Source of the DNA: Mariniphaga sp041687255
Lineage (GTDB): Bacteria > Bacteroidota > Bacteroidia > Bacteroidales > Prolixibacteraceae
NCBI GenBank assembly: GCA_041687255.1
Contig: JAWLCL010000013.1
Location: 62,001 to 126,000 of the forward strand
Direction of reading: 5' to 3'
DNA length: 64,000 nt
Shown here: positions 1 to 9,325 of the stretch, one piece after another
Position numbering within the stretch: the stretch's first letter is position 1
How the letters are laid out: each line of letters starts with the position of its first letter
Translations under genes and position numbers: made by a program
Notes under the pieces: generated by a model
The model's input: only the letters and a program-made list of their open reading frames with translations
Databases searched by the model: none
Told to the model about the DNA's origin: nothing

Positions 1-2
1 AT

Positions 3-527
3 CCGGTGGAAAAACTGAAGGGAGTTTCGAGTGGAAGCGGGTTCAACGATGTGTTTGTTTTTGCCCCGGTCGCCCCGGTAATCGAGCAGGCCGATGCCAT
101 CCTGGGTTTTGACGGCTGCCTTAACTTCTTTGCAGGTCCTTCCAATCCGGAATTCTCTGCCAAACTTAATTTTTACAATGTACATTATGCAGCTACCCAT
201 GTTACCGGTACATCGGGAGGAAACAATAACGACATGATTGAAGCCCTGCAATGCATGGGAGAGGGGCTTGACCCCGCAGGTTTAATAACCCATATAGGCG
301 GTCTGAATGCCGTTATTGATACTACCTTAAACTTGCCCGATATTCCGGGAGGTAAAAAACTCATCTATACGCATAAAAACCTGCCTCTGACAGCAATTGC
401 TGATTTTGAAGAAAAAGGAAAGACCGACCCGCTGTTCAAAGAGCTTGCAGTTTTGGTTTCCAAAACCAAAGGACTTTGGAATGTTGATGCTGAAAAGTAT
501 TTGCTTGAGCATGCTCCTTTAATTTAA
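3..527 (+). CDS. Zinc-type alcohol/polyol dehydrogenase, C-terminal part (5' end cut by window)
   Basis: The reading frame is open to the left window edge, so only the last 175 or so codons are present; the GTG at position 6 is an internal valine, not a start. The visible part resembles the C-terminal half of medium-chain zinc dehydrogenases of the L-sorbose-1-phosphate reductase/threonine dehydrogenase type. It shows an acidic segment after a Rossmann strand (GFDGCLNFFAG), a VTGTSGGNNNDM loop and a late helix-rich end. The catalytic zinc ligands and the nucleotide-binding GxGxxG would lie upstream and cannot be checked. Such enzymes oxidise sugar alcohols or reduce keto-sugar phosphates with NAD(P). 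The inositol-phosphatase-family gene follows 90 nt downstream on the same strand, which fits a polyol or sugar-phosphate pathway, but the substrate is unknown. Confidence 0.7.
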   Translation, partial: PVEKLKGVSSGSGFNDVFVFAPVAPVIEQADAILGFDGCLNFFAGPSNPEFSAKLNFYNVHYAATHVTGTSGGNNNDMIEALQCMGEGLDPAGLITHIGGLNAVIDTTLNLPDIPGGKKLIYTHKNLPLTAIADFEEKGKTDPLFKELAVLVSKTKGLWNVDAEKYLLEHAPLI

Positions 528-595
528 AGATGCCGGAAAGTGAATCATTAACAATAAAAACTTGATTATTCAAGATTAAAACCTGAACTTGCTTT

Positions 596-609
596 CCGGA
601 TTAATCCGG
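596..609. other. 14-nt perfect palindrome before the inositol-phosphatase gene
   Basis: CCGGATTAATCCGG is a perfect 14-nt palindrome ending 8 nt before the ATG at 618. A second CCGGAAAG/CTTTCCGG pairing links the end of the upstream gene to this site. It could be an operator or part of an intercistronic hairpin. There is no T-run, so it is not a standard terminator. Confidence 0.3.
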
Positions 610-617
610 TAAATTGC

Positions 618-1394
618 ATGAGAGATTATACAGCCGCCTTACAAACAGCCCGAAAAGCAGCAAGGGCAGCAGCCAAAGTGATAAGCAATCAGTTTGGCCG
701 GCCACAGGATGTCCGTATAAAAGTTGACTCCAATACATTGGTTACTGCAACCGATAAAGCAGCTGAAGCCGCCATACTGAATGTGTTAAGGGAGGAATCG
801 GCCTATTGCATTTTAAGCGAAGAAAGTGGATTATCAGGTGACGTAACAGGCCCCCGATGGGTAGTTGATCCCCTTGACGGCACTTCTAATTTTGCACGTT
901 CGCTGCCCCTTTTTGCCGTTTCCATTGCACTTGTTGAAGGAAGTGAAATTCTTGCAGGAGTTATTGCAGATCCTGTGCATAACAGGGAGTATTACGCTTT
1001 GAAAGGTGGTGGGGCTTTTTTTAACGGCAATCTGTTAAAAACTGCAAAGCCGTTACACCCGTTGCCCACCTTGTTTCTTAATCATGGTTCGGGTACTGAA
1101 GACAGGAGAAAATGTGCGGCAATAACAAATCTTCTTGCGGCTGATTTCAATATACGCAGACTGGGAACCACGGCACTCGAGCTTTGTTATGTGGCAGCCG
1201 GCCTTTACGATGGGTTTGTCTGTTCCGGTGACGAACTGTGGGATTATGCAGCAGGAGCATTGATTGCCACCGAGGCGGGTTGTATATTTACTGACTGGAA
1301 AGGGGATAAATGGGATGGTGTCGGAAATTTTATACTGGTATCCCGCCCGGGCATTCATGCCCAACTGCTGTCTGTAACTTCCGGTCTTCAATAG
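618..1394 (+). CDS. Inositol monophosphatase family phosphatase
   Basis: This is a 258-residue protein, the usual length for the family. Metal-binding motif 1 is seen at residues 81-92 (WVVDPLDGTSNF, with Asp84 and Asp87), preceded by the conserved acidic SEES at 67-70. Motif 2 (ELWDYAAG, Asp209) is followed by a TEAG stretch. These residues bind two or three Mg2+ ions that activate water for hydrolysis of a phosphate monoester such as inositol phosphate, histidinol phosphate, 3'-phosphoadenosine phosphate or fructose bisphosphate. The family cannot be resolved further by eye. The ATG at 618 is preceded by a short AT-rich leader. The protein is predicted cytosolic. The neighbouring polyol dehydrogenase fragment suggests sugar or polyol phosphate metabolism. 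Confidence 0.85.
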   Translation: MRDYTAALQTARKAARAAAKVISNQFGRPQDVRIKVDSNTLVTATDKAAEAAILNVLREESAYCILSEESGLSGDVTGPRWVVDPLDGTSNFARSLPLFAVSIALVEGSEILAGVIADPVHNREYYALKGGGAFFNGNLLKTAKPLHPLPTLFLNHGSGTEDRRKCAAITNLLAADFNIRRLGTTALELCYVAAGLYDGFVCSGDELWDYAAGALIATEAGCIFTDWKGDKWDGVGNFILVSRPGIHAQLLSVTSGLQ

Positions 1395-1425
1395 TTCCCG
1401 GTAATATGAGGAAATGTGTCTGATT

Positions 1426-1444
1426 ATGTAGAATCATTCTACAT
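1426..1444. promoter_or_regulatory. 8-bp inverted repeat upstream of the glycosyltransferase
   Basis: ATGTAGAA and TTCTACAT are separated by 3 nt (TCA). No T-tract follows, so it is more likely an operator or weak hairpin than a terminator. It lies in the 283-nt gap before the glycosyltransferase gene. No protein partner can be named. Confidence 0.3.
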
Positions 1445-1677
1445 CTCAAAATTTCAAGAACTTAAAAATCAATTGATTCCTTTTTGGAACAATTATTTCC
1501 TTCCCGAAAAGAGTTATAAACACACACGATTTATCAGTTACACAATTTAAGATGTTGATGATTTATACTCAATAACAACCGGGCAATAGCATAAGCTAAA
1601 ATTTGGTAGATCATGTATTGCTGCATAATTGCTTGAGTATCATTTGTAGGAGGAGAAGTTTAACTAATAATTTTAAA

Positions 1678-2769
1678 ATGAGAATAGCACAGATATCCCC
1701 ATTATATGAAAGTGTGCCTCCCCGATATTACGGAGGGACAGAACGGGTAGTTCACTACCTGACAGAAGAATTAGTGGCACAAGGACATGAAGTAACTTTA
1801 TATGCCAGCGGTGATTCAATAACCAATGCCAAATTGGTTCCCGGATGCGAAGCAGCCTTGCGGCTTAACGGGAATGCTGTTGATGCACTGGCACCCCATT
1901 TTACGATGATGGAACAAATTGAAAAAGACGCTCATAAATTCGATATCATTCACTCTCATATCGATTACCTGTTTTACCCCATCATCAGGCGTAACAGTTA
2001 TCATATTGTTACTACCCTGCACGGAAGGCTTGATATTCCTGAATTACAACCCTTGTATAAGGAATATTTCAATGTTCCCGTAGTATCAATATCCGACTCC
2101 CAGCGGAAACCTTTACCACAGGCTAACTGGAAAAGCACTGTTTACCACGGTTTGCCTTTAGACCTTTATTCTTACAATGCGGATGCCGGAAACTATCTGG
2201 TTTATGTTGGCCGGATTTCTCCTGAAAAAAGGGTGGACCGGGCAATTGATATTGCTATAAAGGCAGGAATTCCTATACGCATTGCGGCTAAAGTGGATAA
2301 GGCAGATAAAGAATATTTTGATGTAGAGATTAAAAAGTTGCTCAACCACCCGTTAATTGAAATGATTGGTGAAGTAGGTGACAAGGAAAAGCAGGAATTG
2401 TTGGGAGGCGCCCTCGGATTACTGTTTCCCATTGACTGGCCCGAACCTTTTGGCCTGGCTATGGTTGAGGCTATGGCATGCGGTACGCCTGTGATTGCCT
2501 ATAAATGCGGCAGCGTGCCTGAAGTTGTGGATGAAGGAATAACGGGTTTCGTTGTGAATTCACAGGAAGAAGCAGTTGAGGCTGTTGATAAACTGCCGCA
2601 ACTGAGCAGGCTGGAATGCCGCAGAACATTTGAAAAAAGATTTTCAGTTCAGAGAATGACCAAAGATTATCTTTCCATCTATAAATCATTGCTTGAACTT
2701 GGAGATAATAACATTTCACAAATTATTCAGAATAAACCACAAATAACCGGTTATGGAACAGAAGCATAA
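1678..2769 (+). CDS. Family 4 glycosyltransferase (GT-B fold)
   Basis: From the ATG at 1678 the protein has 363 residues. This start is chosen because the conserved N-terminal strand MRIAQISPLYESVPP begins there; the frame is open further upstream but that extension has no family character. A GGAGGAG stretch lies about 20 nt upstream. The N-terminal domain has the GGTERVV loop that binds acceptor and nucleotide. The C-terminal domain has YVGRISPEKR and the EPFGLAMVEAMACGTPVIA motif, whose two glutamates contact the donor sugar nucleotide. It should transfer a sugar from a nucleotide donor with retention of configuration. Its stop overlaps the start of the debranching-enzyme gene by 17 nt, so the two are translationally coupled, which suggests work on an alpha-glucan or trehalose-like product. 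Confidence 0.88.
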   Translation: MRIAQISPLYESVPPRYYGGTERVVHYLTEELVAQGHEVTLYASGDSITNAKLVPGCEAALRLNGNAVDALAPHFTMMEQIEKDAHKFDIIHSHIDYLFYPIIRRNSYHIVTTLHGRLDIPELQPLYKEYFNVPVVSISDSQRKPLPQANWKSTVYHGLPLDLYSYNADAGNYLVYVGRISPEKRVDRAIDIAIKAGIPIRIAAKVDKADKEYFDVEIKKLLNHPLIEMIGEVGDKEKQELLGGALGLLFPIDWPEPFGLAMVEAMACGTPVIAYKCGSVPEVVDEGITGFVVNSQEEAVEAVDKLPQLSRLECRRTFEKRFSVQRMTKDYLSIYKSLLELGDNNISQIIQNKPQITGYGTEA

Positions 2770-4918
2770 AAGTGATACATTTTCAACATTGGCCACTTCA
2801 TCATTAACTGAAGAAAAAACTTTTATACTGAAGCATAACAACACCTTTGCTGTATTTAACAAATACGGTGATGTGCGTCAGTATAAAAACAGTTCACAGG
2901 GAATATTCTTCCAGGGAACCCGGTTTCTATCCGATTTCCGGTTGAGAATTGAGGGTTCATTGCCTTTGTTTCTAAGTTCAAACCTGAAGGAGCGCAACGA
3001 AATGTTTCTGGTCGATCTTACCAATCCCGATATAGTTGCCGATCATGAGATAAAACTTGAGAAGGATGTTATTCATATTATGCGGCAAAAAGTGCTCTGG
3101 GAGTCGGCCTGTTACGAGCAGATTTTCTTTCATAATTTTGGACAGGAAGAGGTGGATTTTGAAATTGAATTGGCAGTGGATGCCGATTTTGACGATATTT
3201 TCGAAGTACGGGGAGCTGAGCGTTTGAAAAAAGGAGTGAAGCTGCCACTAAAAACCGAAAGGAATTGTCTGAAATTAGGTTATGTAGGAGTCGACGGACT
3301 GGAACGATACACGCTGCTTTATCTGAAACCTGAACCCACATATGTAGAAAACAACCGGATGCATTATTCAATACATCTTTCCCCGGGGCAGAGTTTTATT
3401 CTGTCGCCTACCTTCACTTTCGAGATACAGGATCAACCGAAAACAAAAGTTCTCAGTTTTAGAAAAGCTGTTAAAAAACATCAGCGATTCCTGGAATATG
3501 TTGATGAATCGACCTGTGAAATTACGACATCCAATGAACAGTTTAACCACTGGATAAACCGCTCGGCCACCGACTTAATAACAATGATTTCCGAAACCCC
3601 GTACGGTCCTTACCCTTATGCCGGAATACCGTGGTATGCCACTCCTTTTGGCCGGGACGGGATTATTACAGCACTCGAATGCCTGTGGATAACCCCCGAA
3701 GTTGCCAAAGGTGTATTGAGGTACCTGGCTGCTACACAGGCCACCGAAAATGACGCCTTCAGGGATGCGGAGCCGGGTAAGATACTCCATGAAACACGCG
3801 AGGGGGAAATGGCCATGTTAAACGAAATACCTTTCAGGCAATATTATGGAACCATTGATGCCACTCCGCTTTTTGTTGTGCTGGCAGGTGAATATTACAG
3901 ACGTACCGGCGATTTAAAAACAATTGAGGAGCTGTGGCCAAATATTGAAAAAGCTCTTGAATGGATTGACAATTACGGCGATATTGATGGAGATTTATTT
4001 GTGGAGTACGAGCGGAAAGAGGAATCGGGGCTTTTTAACCAGGGATGGAAAGATTCCCACGATTCAATATCATATGAGAACGGGAAAATTGCTGAGTTGC
4101 CCATTGCGCTTTGCGAAGTTCAGGGATATGTATATGATGCCTGGAAAAAGGCTTCCATGCTTGCTGAAGCATTGGGGCATAATAAAAAGGCTGAAGATCT
4201 TAGTCACCGTGCAGATGAATTGCAGGAGAAATTCACAAAACAGTTCTGGTCATCTAAAAAATCAACATTTTATCTGGCTTTAACCCGCGATAAGAAGCCT
4301 TGCAATATCGTTTCCTCTAATGCCGGGCATTGCCTGTTTTCTGGGATAGCTACTCCCGAGCAGGCAAAAAAGGTGGCTCAAAGCCTGTTGTCGGAAGAAA
4401 TGTTCACGGGCTGGGGCATCCGTACCTTAAGCTCCAGGGAAGTACGGTACAACCCGATGTCATACCATAATGGCTCAGTATGGCCTCACGATAATGCCCT
4501 GATTGCGTATGGACTTGCCAAATATGGACTGAAAGAAGAGGTGGCAAAAATTACTGCAGCCTTGTTCGATGCCAGCCTGTTCTCCGACGGTCAGCGGCTG
4601 CCTGAATTGTTTTGCGGATTTAAAAGAAAACACGGAGAAGCACCGACAAACTATCCGGTAGCCTGCTCACCCCAGGCATGGTCTGTGGCTACCGTGTTTT
4701 TTGTTCTCCAGGCATTGTTGGGTATGGAAATAATTGAAAGTGAGAATAGAATCCGCTTTTACAAACCTTACCTGCCTCAGTTTTTAAATTCCGTAACAAT
4801 TAAGCATTTGCAGTTCAGAGACCTGAAGCTTAACCTTGAGTTTGCACGGACAGATAGCAGTGTAAGCATTTCATTGCTTAATAAAAACGTACCGGTAAAA
4901 CTGGAAGTAGTTTATTGA
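2753..4918 (+). CDS. Glycogen debranching enzyme-like amylo-alpha-1,6-glucosidase (GH133-like)
   Basis: This is a 721-residue protein with two parts. Residues 1 to about 230 are a beta-rich N-terminal domain of the glycogen-debranching type (GIFFQGTRFLSDFRLRIEG near 45-65). From about residue 265 to 700 there is an (alpha/alpha)6 barrel with the family signatures WYATPFGRDG near residue 299 and the MSYHNGSVWPHDNALIA segment near 565. Related proteins hydrolyse alpha-1,6 branches of glycogen or similar glucans in the cytosol. No signal peptide is present. The gene starts inside the end of the glycosyltransferase gene (17-nt overlap), a strong sign of a two-gene operon. Substrate assignment is from family only. 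Confidence 0.87.
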   Translation: MEQKHKSDTFSTLATSSLTEEKTFILKHNNTFAVFNKYGDVRQYKNSSQGIFFQGTRFLSDFRLRIEGSLPLFLSSNLKERNEMFLVDLTNPDIVADHEIKLEKDVIHIMRQKVLWESACYEQIFFHNFGQEEVDFEIELAVDADFDDIFEVRGAERLKKGVKLPLKTERNCLKLGYVGVDGLERYTLLYLKPEPTYVENNRMHYSIHLSPGQSFILSPTFTFEIQDQPKTKVLSFRKAVKKHQRFLEYVDESTCEITTSNEQFNHWINRSATDLITMISETPYGPYPYAGIPWYATPFGRDGIITALECLWITPEVAKGVLRYLAATQATENDAFRDAEPGKILHETREGEMAMLNEIPFRQYYGTIDATPLFVVLAGEYYRRTGDLKTIEELWPNIEKALEWIDNYGDIDGDLFVEYERKEESGLFNQGWKDSHDSISYENGKIAELPIALCEVQGYVYDAWKKASMLAEALGHNKKAEDLSHRADELQEKFTKQFWSSKKSTFYLALTRDKKPCNIVSSNAGHCLFSGIATPEQAKKVAQSLLSEEMFTGWGIRTLSSREVRYNPMSYHNGSVWPHDNALIAYGLAKYGLKEEVAKITAALFDASLFSDGQRLPELFCGFKRKHGEAPTNYPVACSPQAWSVATVFFVLQALLGMEIIESENRIRFYKPYLPQFLNSVTIKHLQFRDLKLNLEFARTDSSVSISLLNKNVPVKLEVVY

Positions 4919-5024
4919 AAAATATCATCTATATATTGATGTTTGCTTTTGCAGCCTTTTCCCGGCTATGAAGTTATGATGTGATTTCTGCTTTTTTTTA
5001 TTATTTTCGGGAAATTTGCCTTCT

Positions 5025-5765
5025 ATGCAGCCGGAGAAAAAGCAACTGGAACTTTTGTTGATGCACTACTTCAGGGAACGAAATCCTGATTTCCCAAAAG
5101 GGAAATTAATGGCTTCAGAATCTCCGGATTTCATTTTAAAACTGAAAACAAAAAACAGGATTGGAATAGAGCTTACCCGGCTAAATCCATTAAGCGTTCC
5201 CCCGGCCGGTTTTAATGAGCAGGAACAAAAGTCAATTAGGGAACAAATAATTGAATCGTCCGGGAATTTATTTACCCGGTCGTCACATTTCAAATTATTC
5301 GCAAAATTCCAGTTTTCAGAAAGAATTCCAATTGAAGCGGAACGTGTGCTTGCTATTACAGCGATTGTGACCAATGCTATCCGGAATGCCTTGCAACATA
5401 AAAAGCCCAACAGTTTCTTTTACACCATCATTGGCAGTGAAGAACTTCCCCGGGGTATTGAAAATATTTTACTTGTAAATCATCCGGAATTGAAAGCTCC
5501 CGTTTGGGAACGATCAAACAATCTTGGAATTTCAGAGGATGTAATGAGCGACATTCACGCCGCCATTCAAAAAAAAGATGAAAAACTGCGGCTTTATTAC
5601 AGGCAGAGCCTTAATTTTTACTGGTTGATTATTCTGGTTGACCGGTTGCAGGGAATTAAAAATTACAATATTCACGATAAAATAATGAATCAGGTTTTTA
5701 AATCCTGTTTTCAGCAGGTGTATCTTTTCGATCTTATTAAGTCGGATGTTGTTCAACTTGTTTAA
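5025..5765 (+). CDS. Unrecognised protein with a nuclease-like PD...ExT motif
   Basis: I do not recognise this protein. The ATG at 5025 gives 246 residues; a TTG three codons upstream is possible but less likely. It has no signal peptide or membrane segment. Residues 30-55 read SPDFILKL...NRIGIELTRLN, a pattern of aspartate on one strand followed by Glu-x-Thr on the next that is common in PD-(D/E)xK nuclease-fold proteins, although the final lysine is replaced by threonine. The middle contains a helical stretch (AERVLAITAIVTNAIRNAL) and the C-terminal third has a hydrophobic strand (YWLIILVDRL), as in nuclease-like folds. It stands alone between carbohydrate genes, 17 nt before the xylanase gene, with no obvious partner methylase or toxin. 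Function unknown. Confidence 0.6.
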   Translation: MQPEKKQLELLLMHYFRERNPDFPKGKLMASESPDFILKLKTKNRIGIELTRLNPLSVPPAGFNEQEQKSIREQIIESSGNLFTRSSHFKLFAKFQFSERIPIEAERVLAITAIVTNAIRNALQHKKPNSFFYTIIGSEELPRGIENILLVNHPELKAPVWERSNNLGISEDVMSDIHAAIQKKDEKLRLYYRQSLNFYWLIILVDRLQGIKNYNIHDKIMNQVFKSCFQQVYLFDLIKSDVVQLV

Positions 5766-5782
5766 AATCAAAGTTCGTTTAA

Positions 5783-6946
5783 ATGATACAATCAACCGAT
5801 ACTGAAAAAGGAATTTCTTTTTTACTGAACCGAAGGAGGTTTATCCGCAATTCAGCTTTGTCACTTGCAGGTCTGGCCGCCTTAAAAGCAAATGCCCTGA
5901 CTGAATTAAACGGGAACTCCGGACTTAAAGATCTATATCATAATGACTTTTACATCGGCGCTGCCATAGGAACCGGGATATTCGGGCGAAATGATACCCA
6001 CACACTTGATTTTGTTGCCCGCGAGTATAATTCCATTATTATGGAAAATGCCATGAAATGGGAAAACATCCACCCGGCAGCAGACCGGTGGAGGTTCGAA
6101 CTGCCTGATAAATTCGTGGAATTTGGCCTTCAGAATAACATGTATGTGGTGGGCCATGTGTTGGTGTGGCACAGCCAGGTGCCGCGCGATGTATTCCTGG
6201 ATGAAAACGGGAACAGGGTTTCTAAAAACACGTTGAAGAAGCGCATGGAAAACCATATCCTGACAATTGTTGACAGATACAAGGGGAAAGTAAATGCGTG
6301 GGATGTGGTAAATGAATCGGTTACCCCGGAAGACGGCTGGCGGAAAAGTCCCTGGTACGAGATCATTGGCCCGGAATTTATGAATCGTGCTTTTCATCTG
6401 GCTCATGAAGCCGATCCTGAGTGTCACCTTATATACAACGATTATGGAATGGATAATCCTAAAAGACGTGATTTCGTGGTTCAGATGGTACAGGACTTCA
6501 GGAAAAAGGGAGTTCCCATTCACGGAATCGGAATGCAGGGCCACTACAGCCTTGACAGGCCAACCATCGGGGAAATCGAAAAAAGCATTGAGGCCTTTGC
6601 ATCAACCGGTCTGCGGGTACATCTTACCGAACTTGATGTGGATGTGCTTCCTTCAAAATGGGAACTTACAGCTGAAGTATCAACCAGTGCTGAGTATGAA
6701 AAATCGCTGAACCCCTATGTTGACGGGCTGCCCAAAGAGGTGAACGACAAGCTCACCCGCCGTTATGAAGATCTTTTTAAACTCTTTTTAAAACACCGCG
6801 ATAAAATTGACCGGGTTACCTTTTGGGGCATGTCTGATGCCGATTCGTGGAAAAATAATTTTCCGGTAAAAGGCCGCACAAATTATCCGCTGCTTTTCGA
6901 CCGACGGAGAAATCCAAAAGATGCATACTTTGCCTGGCCGCTCTGA
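5783..6946 (+). CDS. Endo-1,4-beta-xylanase, glycoside hydrolase family 10
   Basis: This is a 387-residue protein. The N-terminus has a twin-arginine-like signal (NRRRFIRNSALSLAGLAA, about residues 16-33), so export is likely. The GH10 (alpha/beta)8 barrel follows: MKWENIHPA near residue 91, HVLVWHSQVP near 125, the acid/base in DVVNES (Glu178) and the nucleophile in HLTELDV (Glu283). A late WGMSDADSW motif also fits. It cleaves internal beta-1,4 bonds of xylan with retention. The length is that of a single-domain GH10; there is no carbohydrate-binding module or T9SS domain. It is followed by a DUF2264 gene on the same strand after 253 nt. Confidence 0.93.
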   Translation: MIQSTDTEKGISFLLNRRRFIRNSALSLAGLAALKANALTELNGNSGLKDLYHNDFYIGAAIGTGIFGRNDTHTLDFVAREYNSIIMENAMKWENIHPAADRWRFELPDKFVEFGLQNNMYVVGHVLVWHSQVPRDVFLDENGNRVSKNTLKKRMENHILTIVDRYKGKVNAWDVVNESVTPEDGWRKSPWYEIIGPEFMNRAFHLAHEADPECHLIYNDYGMDNPKRRDFVVQMVQDFRKKGVPIHGIGMQGHYSLDRPTIGEIEKSIEAFASTGLRVHLTELDVDVLPSKWELTAEVSTSAEYEKSLNPYVDGLPKEVNDKLTRRYEDLFKLFLKHRDKIDRVTFWGMSDADSWKNNFPVKGRTNYPLLFDRRRNPKDAYFAWPL

Positions 6947-7199
6947 AACAAAAATAGTTGCCCGGTGAAAAAAACTTCCATTCATGCTTTCCGGTCTTTC
7001 ATTGCTTTTTTCCCTGACGGGTGAAAAGGGAACTATAAGCAGAAAGATGGAAAGCCGGGTTTTTGGTGTTGTTTATACGAAAAACAGAATTGCAAAAAGA
7101 AAATTTGTTAAAATAGTATTATTGGCTGCAAATAATGATGTAACCAATTCAGGCCTTCAAATGCAATATTTGTAGTTCCAACAGTTTCAAAAATCAATT

Positions 7200-9254
7200 A
7201 TGAAGAAAGTCTTTGAAGTAGACAATCCCGATTTAGAATTAAGTCCGTTTACCGGTATGAACCGTCAGCATTACATCGAAATGGCAAGGTTCTTACTTGA
7301 AAATGCGTTTACACATATCAGTTCAATTAACGATCCGCTTACTTTTCCAAGGGTTCCCGGCAAGACCTATCCGCAGCCTGATGATCCGCAATGGCGTTAC
7401 CGTTCACTGGAATTTGAAGCTCTTGAAAGAACCTTTACACTGGCCGGGCCGCTGATTCATGTCAATCCTGAAGCAGAAATCAAAGGGATTAAGCTTCGCG
7501 ATTATTATAGCCTGCAGTTGTATAATGCACTGACTCCCGGGCACCCGAATTCATTGCCCTTGCCGGAAGAATTGCCCGATGCCACTTACCAGTTTACATG
7601 TGAATTTGGCGGTCTGTTTAAAACACTGCTGTTGATGCCTGACACCATCTGGACCCAATACACTGAAGAACAAAAAACTGAGATGGTGGTTACAATATCT
7701 AAATGGGCGCATCACCGTACTACACAAAACAACTGGCGAATTTTCAACATTATTACCCTTTCTTTCCTGAAAAAATACGGCTATAAAATTGATGATGATT
7801 TGCTAAAGAGCCATCTGTTGTGGGTGGCTTCCTACCATTCAGGAAACGGGTGGTACCTCGAACAGACCTATAACTATTATTCAATAAGCCTGTTTATTGT
7901 ATATACAACCATCTGGAACCGTACTTTTGGTGATGAACACTACCCTGGGATAGCAAACATAATTGAAAATTCAGCAAAAAAGCTGATGGATTCCATAACA
8001 GGTTTTTTTGGGCGCGATGGTTACATAAACATGTGGTCGCGCAGCATATGTTACCGCACATGGGTTTCGGGCGCATTCCCTGTTGCCTTTATGCTGAAGG
8101 AAGCACCGCTGATTGATGCGGGTTTTGCAAGGCGACTCTGTTCCGGCTCATTGCTCCAGTTTGTTACCCGTGAAGATTTTTTTCACAACAGGATCCCCAG
8201 CCTCGGATTCTATGGGCAAAAGGAATACATGGTACAGAATTACAGCTGCCCGGCCAGCCCTTTCCTGATGTTCCTTCCTTTTATATGCCTTGCCCTGCCC
8301 GAAGATTCTCCCTTCTGGACAGCCAAAGAAAATGAAGGATTCTGGGAGAAGCTGGAAGAAAATTCCCGAACGGTACTGCTTGAAAACCCGGGACTGGTAC
8401 TTGCAAACCATGGTAAAACAGGTACATCAGAAATAATCCCGGGAAAGGTGTATTATGATGATCCCAATTATTCGAAGCTGGTTTACAATACACATTTTCC
8501 CTGGGAAGACCATAATCCAAAAGGAGGCACATCGATGGAATACAGCTTCCGGAGCCTCGACCCCCGGGATGTCAGGGGCGAGGATATCAATTTTTATTTA
8601 ACCGGTATTTCACTGTTGAACAGTCCGGAAAATAACAGGGCCTTTTCCACCTCTCAAAGTATGGTTTTTAACGGCGTGAAGGATGGTGTTATATACAGGC
8701 AGGCCATTATGAGGAAGCCTCCAAATAACGGAGTGGGTTACATCATCGATTTGGCCGATATAATTATTCCGGGTGGTGTAATAAGGGTTGACCGAACCCG
8801 CCTTGCTTTTGAACATGAACTTACTTTGGGCCATTTTGGGTTGCCTCATATAAAGGGAGAAAAGGCTGCGGTTAAAAGGTTCAGCGAGGGAAACAGAACA
8901 GGCATAACAGCTTCCGTAAAAGGACGGCGTGTAGCTTTGATTTCATATGGTGGCTGGGATGAATTGTCCAGCCATACTCACACCAACCGCAATGCCGAGG
9001 CCAATGAAAGTACTGTTATTTACGCTTGTAAAAAACGGATGGCGAAGAATCCGGCAATGGAATTAATGATTACGGTTATGTTACATAAAACCGGTGATGC
9101 GGAATGGACTTCCGAAGAGCTGTCGCCAATTAAGGAAATCCAAATTATGGAGGTAACGCCGGTACTTTCAACAATGGGCGCTAAAATTACCTTGAGTAAT
9201 GGTAATACCTTTGAGGTTTATTTTGAAGAAATCGATGGAAATCGCAGGTGCTGA
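7200..9254 (+). CDS. DUF2264 domain-containing protein
   Basis: This is a 684-residue protein without a signal peptide. It matches the DUF2264 pattern: an N-terminal helical domain rich in aromatic residues (SPFTGMNRQHY at 16-26; QNNWRIFNIITLSF near 180; YLEQTYNYYSISLF near 220) and a beta-rich C-terminal part from about residue 400. The helical part resembles an (alpha/alpha)n toroid as in polysaccharide lyases and glycosidases, but no catalytic assignment is established that I can see in the sequence. DUF2264 genes in Bacteroidota often sit in polysaccharide-degradation loci. The preceding xylanase gene and the absence of an export signal suggest intracellular handling of an oligosaccharide. 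Its 3' end converges with the dynamin-like gene. Confidence 0.75.
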   Translation: MKKVFEVDNPDLELSPFTGMNRQHYIEMARFLLENAFTHISSINDPLTFPRVPGKTYPQPDDPQWRYRSLEFEALERTFTLAGPLIHVNPEAEIKGIKLRDYYSLQLYNALTPGHPNSLPLPEELPDATYQFTCEFGGLFKTLLLMPDTIWTQYTEEQKTEMVVTISKWAHHRTTQNNWRIFNIITLSFLKKYGYKIDDDLLKSHLLWVASYHSGNGWYLEQTYNYYSISLFIVYTTIWNRTFGDEHYPGIANIIENSAKKLMDSITGFFGRDGYINMWSRSICYRTWVSGAFPVAFMLKEAPLIDAGFARRLCSGSLLQFVTREDFFHNRIPSLGFYGQKEYMVQNYSCPASPFLMFLPFICLALPEDSPFWTAKENEGFWEKLEENSRTVLLENPGLVLANHGKTGTSEIIPGKVYYDDPNYSKLVYNTHFPWEDHNPKGGTSMEYSFRSLDPRDVRGEDINFYLTGISLLNSPENNRAFSTSQSMVFNGVKDGVIYRQAIMRKPPNNGVGYIIDLADIIIPGGVIRVDRTRLAFEHELTLGHFGLPHIKGEKAAVKRFSEGNRTGITASVKGRRVALISYGGWDELSSHTHTNRNAEANESTVIYACKKRMAKNPAMELMITVMLHKTGDAEWTSEELSPIKEIQIMEVTPVLSTMGAKITLSNGNTFEVYFEEIDGNRRC

Positions 9255-9271
9255 TGGTGGTTTGGTAAGTT

Positions 9272-9305
9272 AACCTTGACAGGGTTCGAAACCTTGTTAT
9301 GGTTA
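9272..9305. terminator. Imperfect hairpin between convergent genes
   Basis: The 71-nt gap between the DUF2264 gene and the minus-strand GTPase gene contains AACCTTGACAGGGTTC followed by GAAACCTTGTTATGGTT. These can fold into an imperfect stem centred near 9288. It may serve as a bidirectional terminator. Hairpins of the general type AACC...GGGTT/AACCC...GGTT are common dispersed elements in Bacteroidota, which is background knowledge, not a search result. Confidence 0.4.
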
Positions 9306-9325
9306 TATCCGACACCGGAATTTGA

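Noticed and set aside
6984..7175. 63-codon frame between the xylanase and DUF2264 genes
   Set aside because: No recognisable protein features, no start signal and basic low-complexity composition; likely chance.
5783..9254. Complete polysaccharide utilisation locus
   Set aside because: No SusC/SusD, TonB receptor or hybrid regulator is found near the xylanase and DUF2264 genes.
9276..9305. tRNA-like T-arm (GGGTTCGAAACC)
   Set aside because: No acceptor, D or anticodon arm can be formed around it. It is part of an imperfect hairpin between convergent genes.
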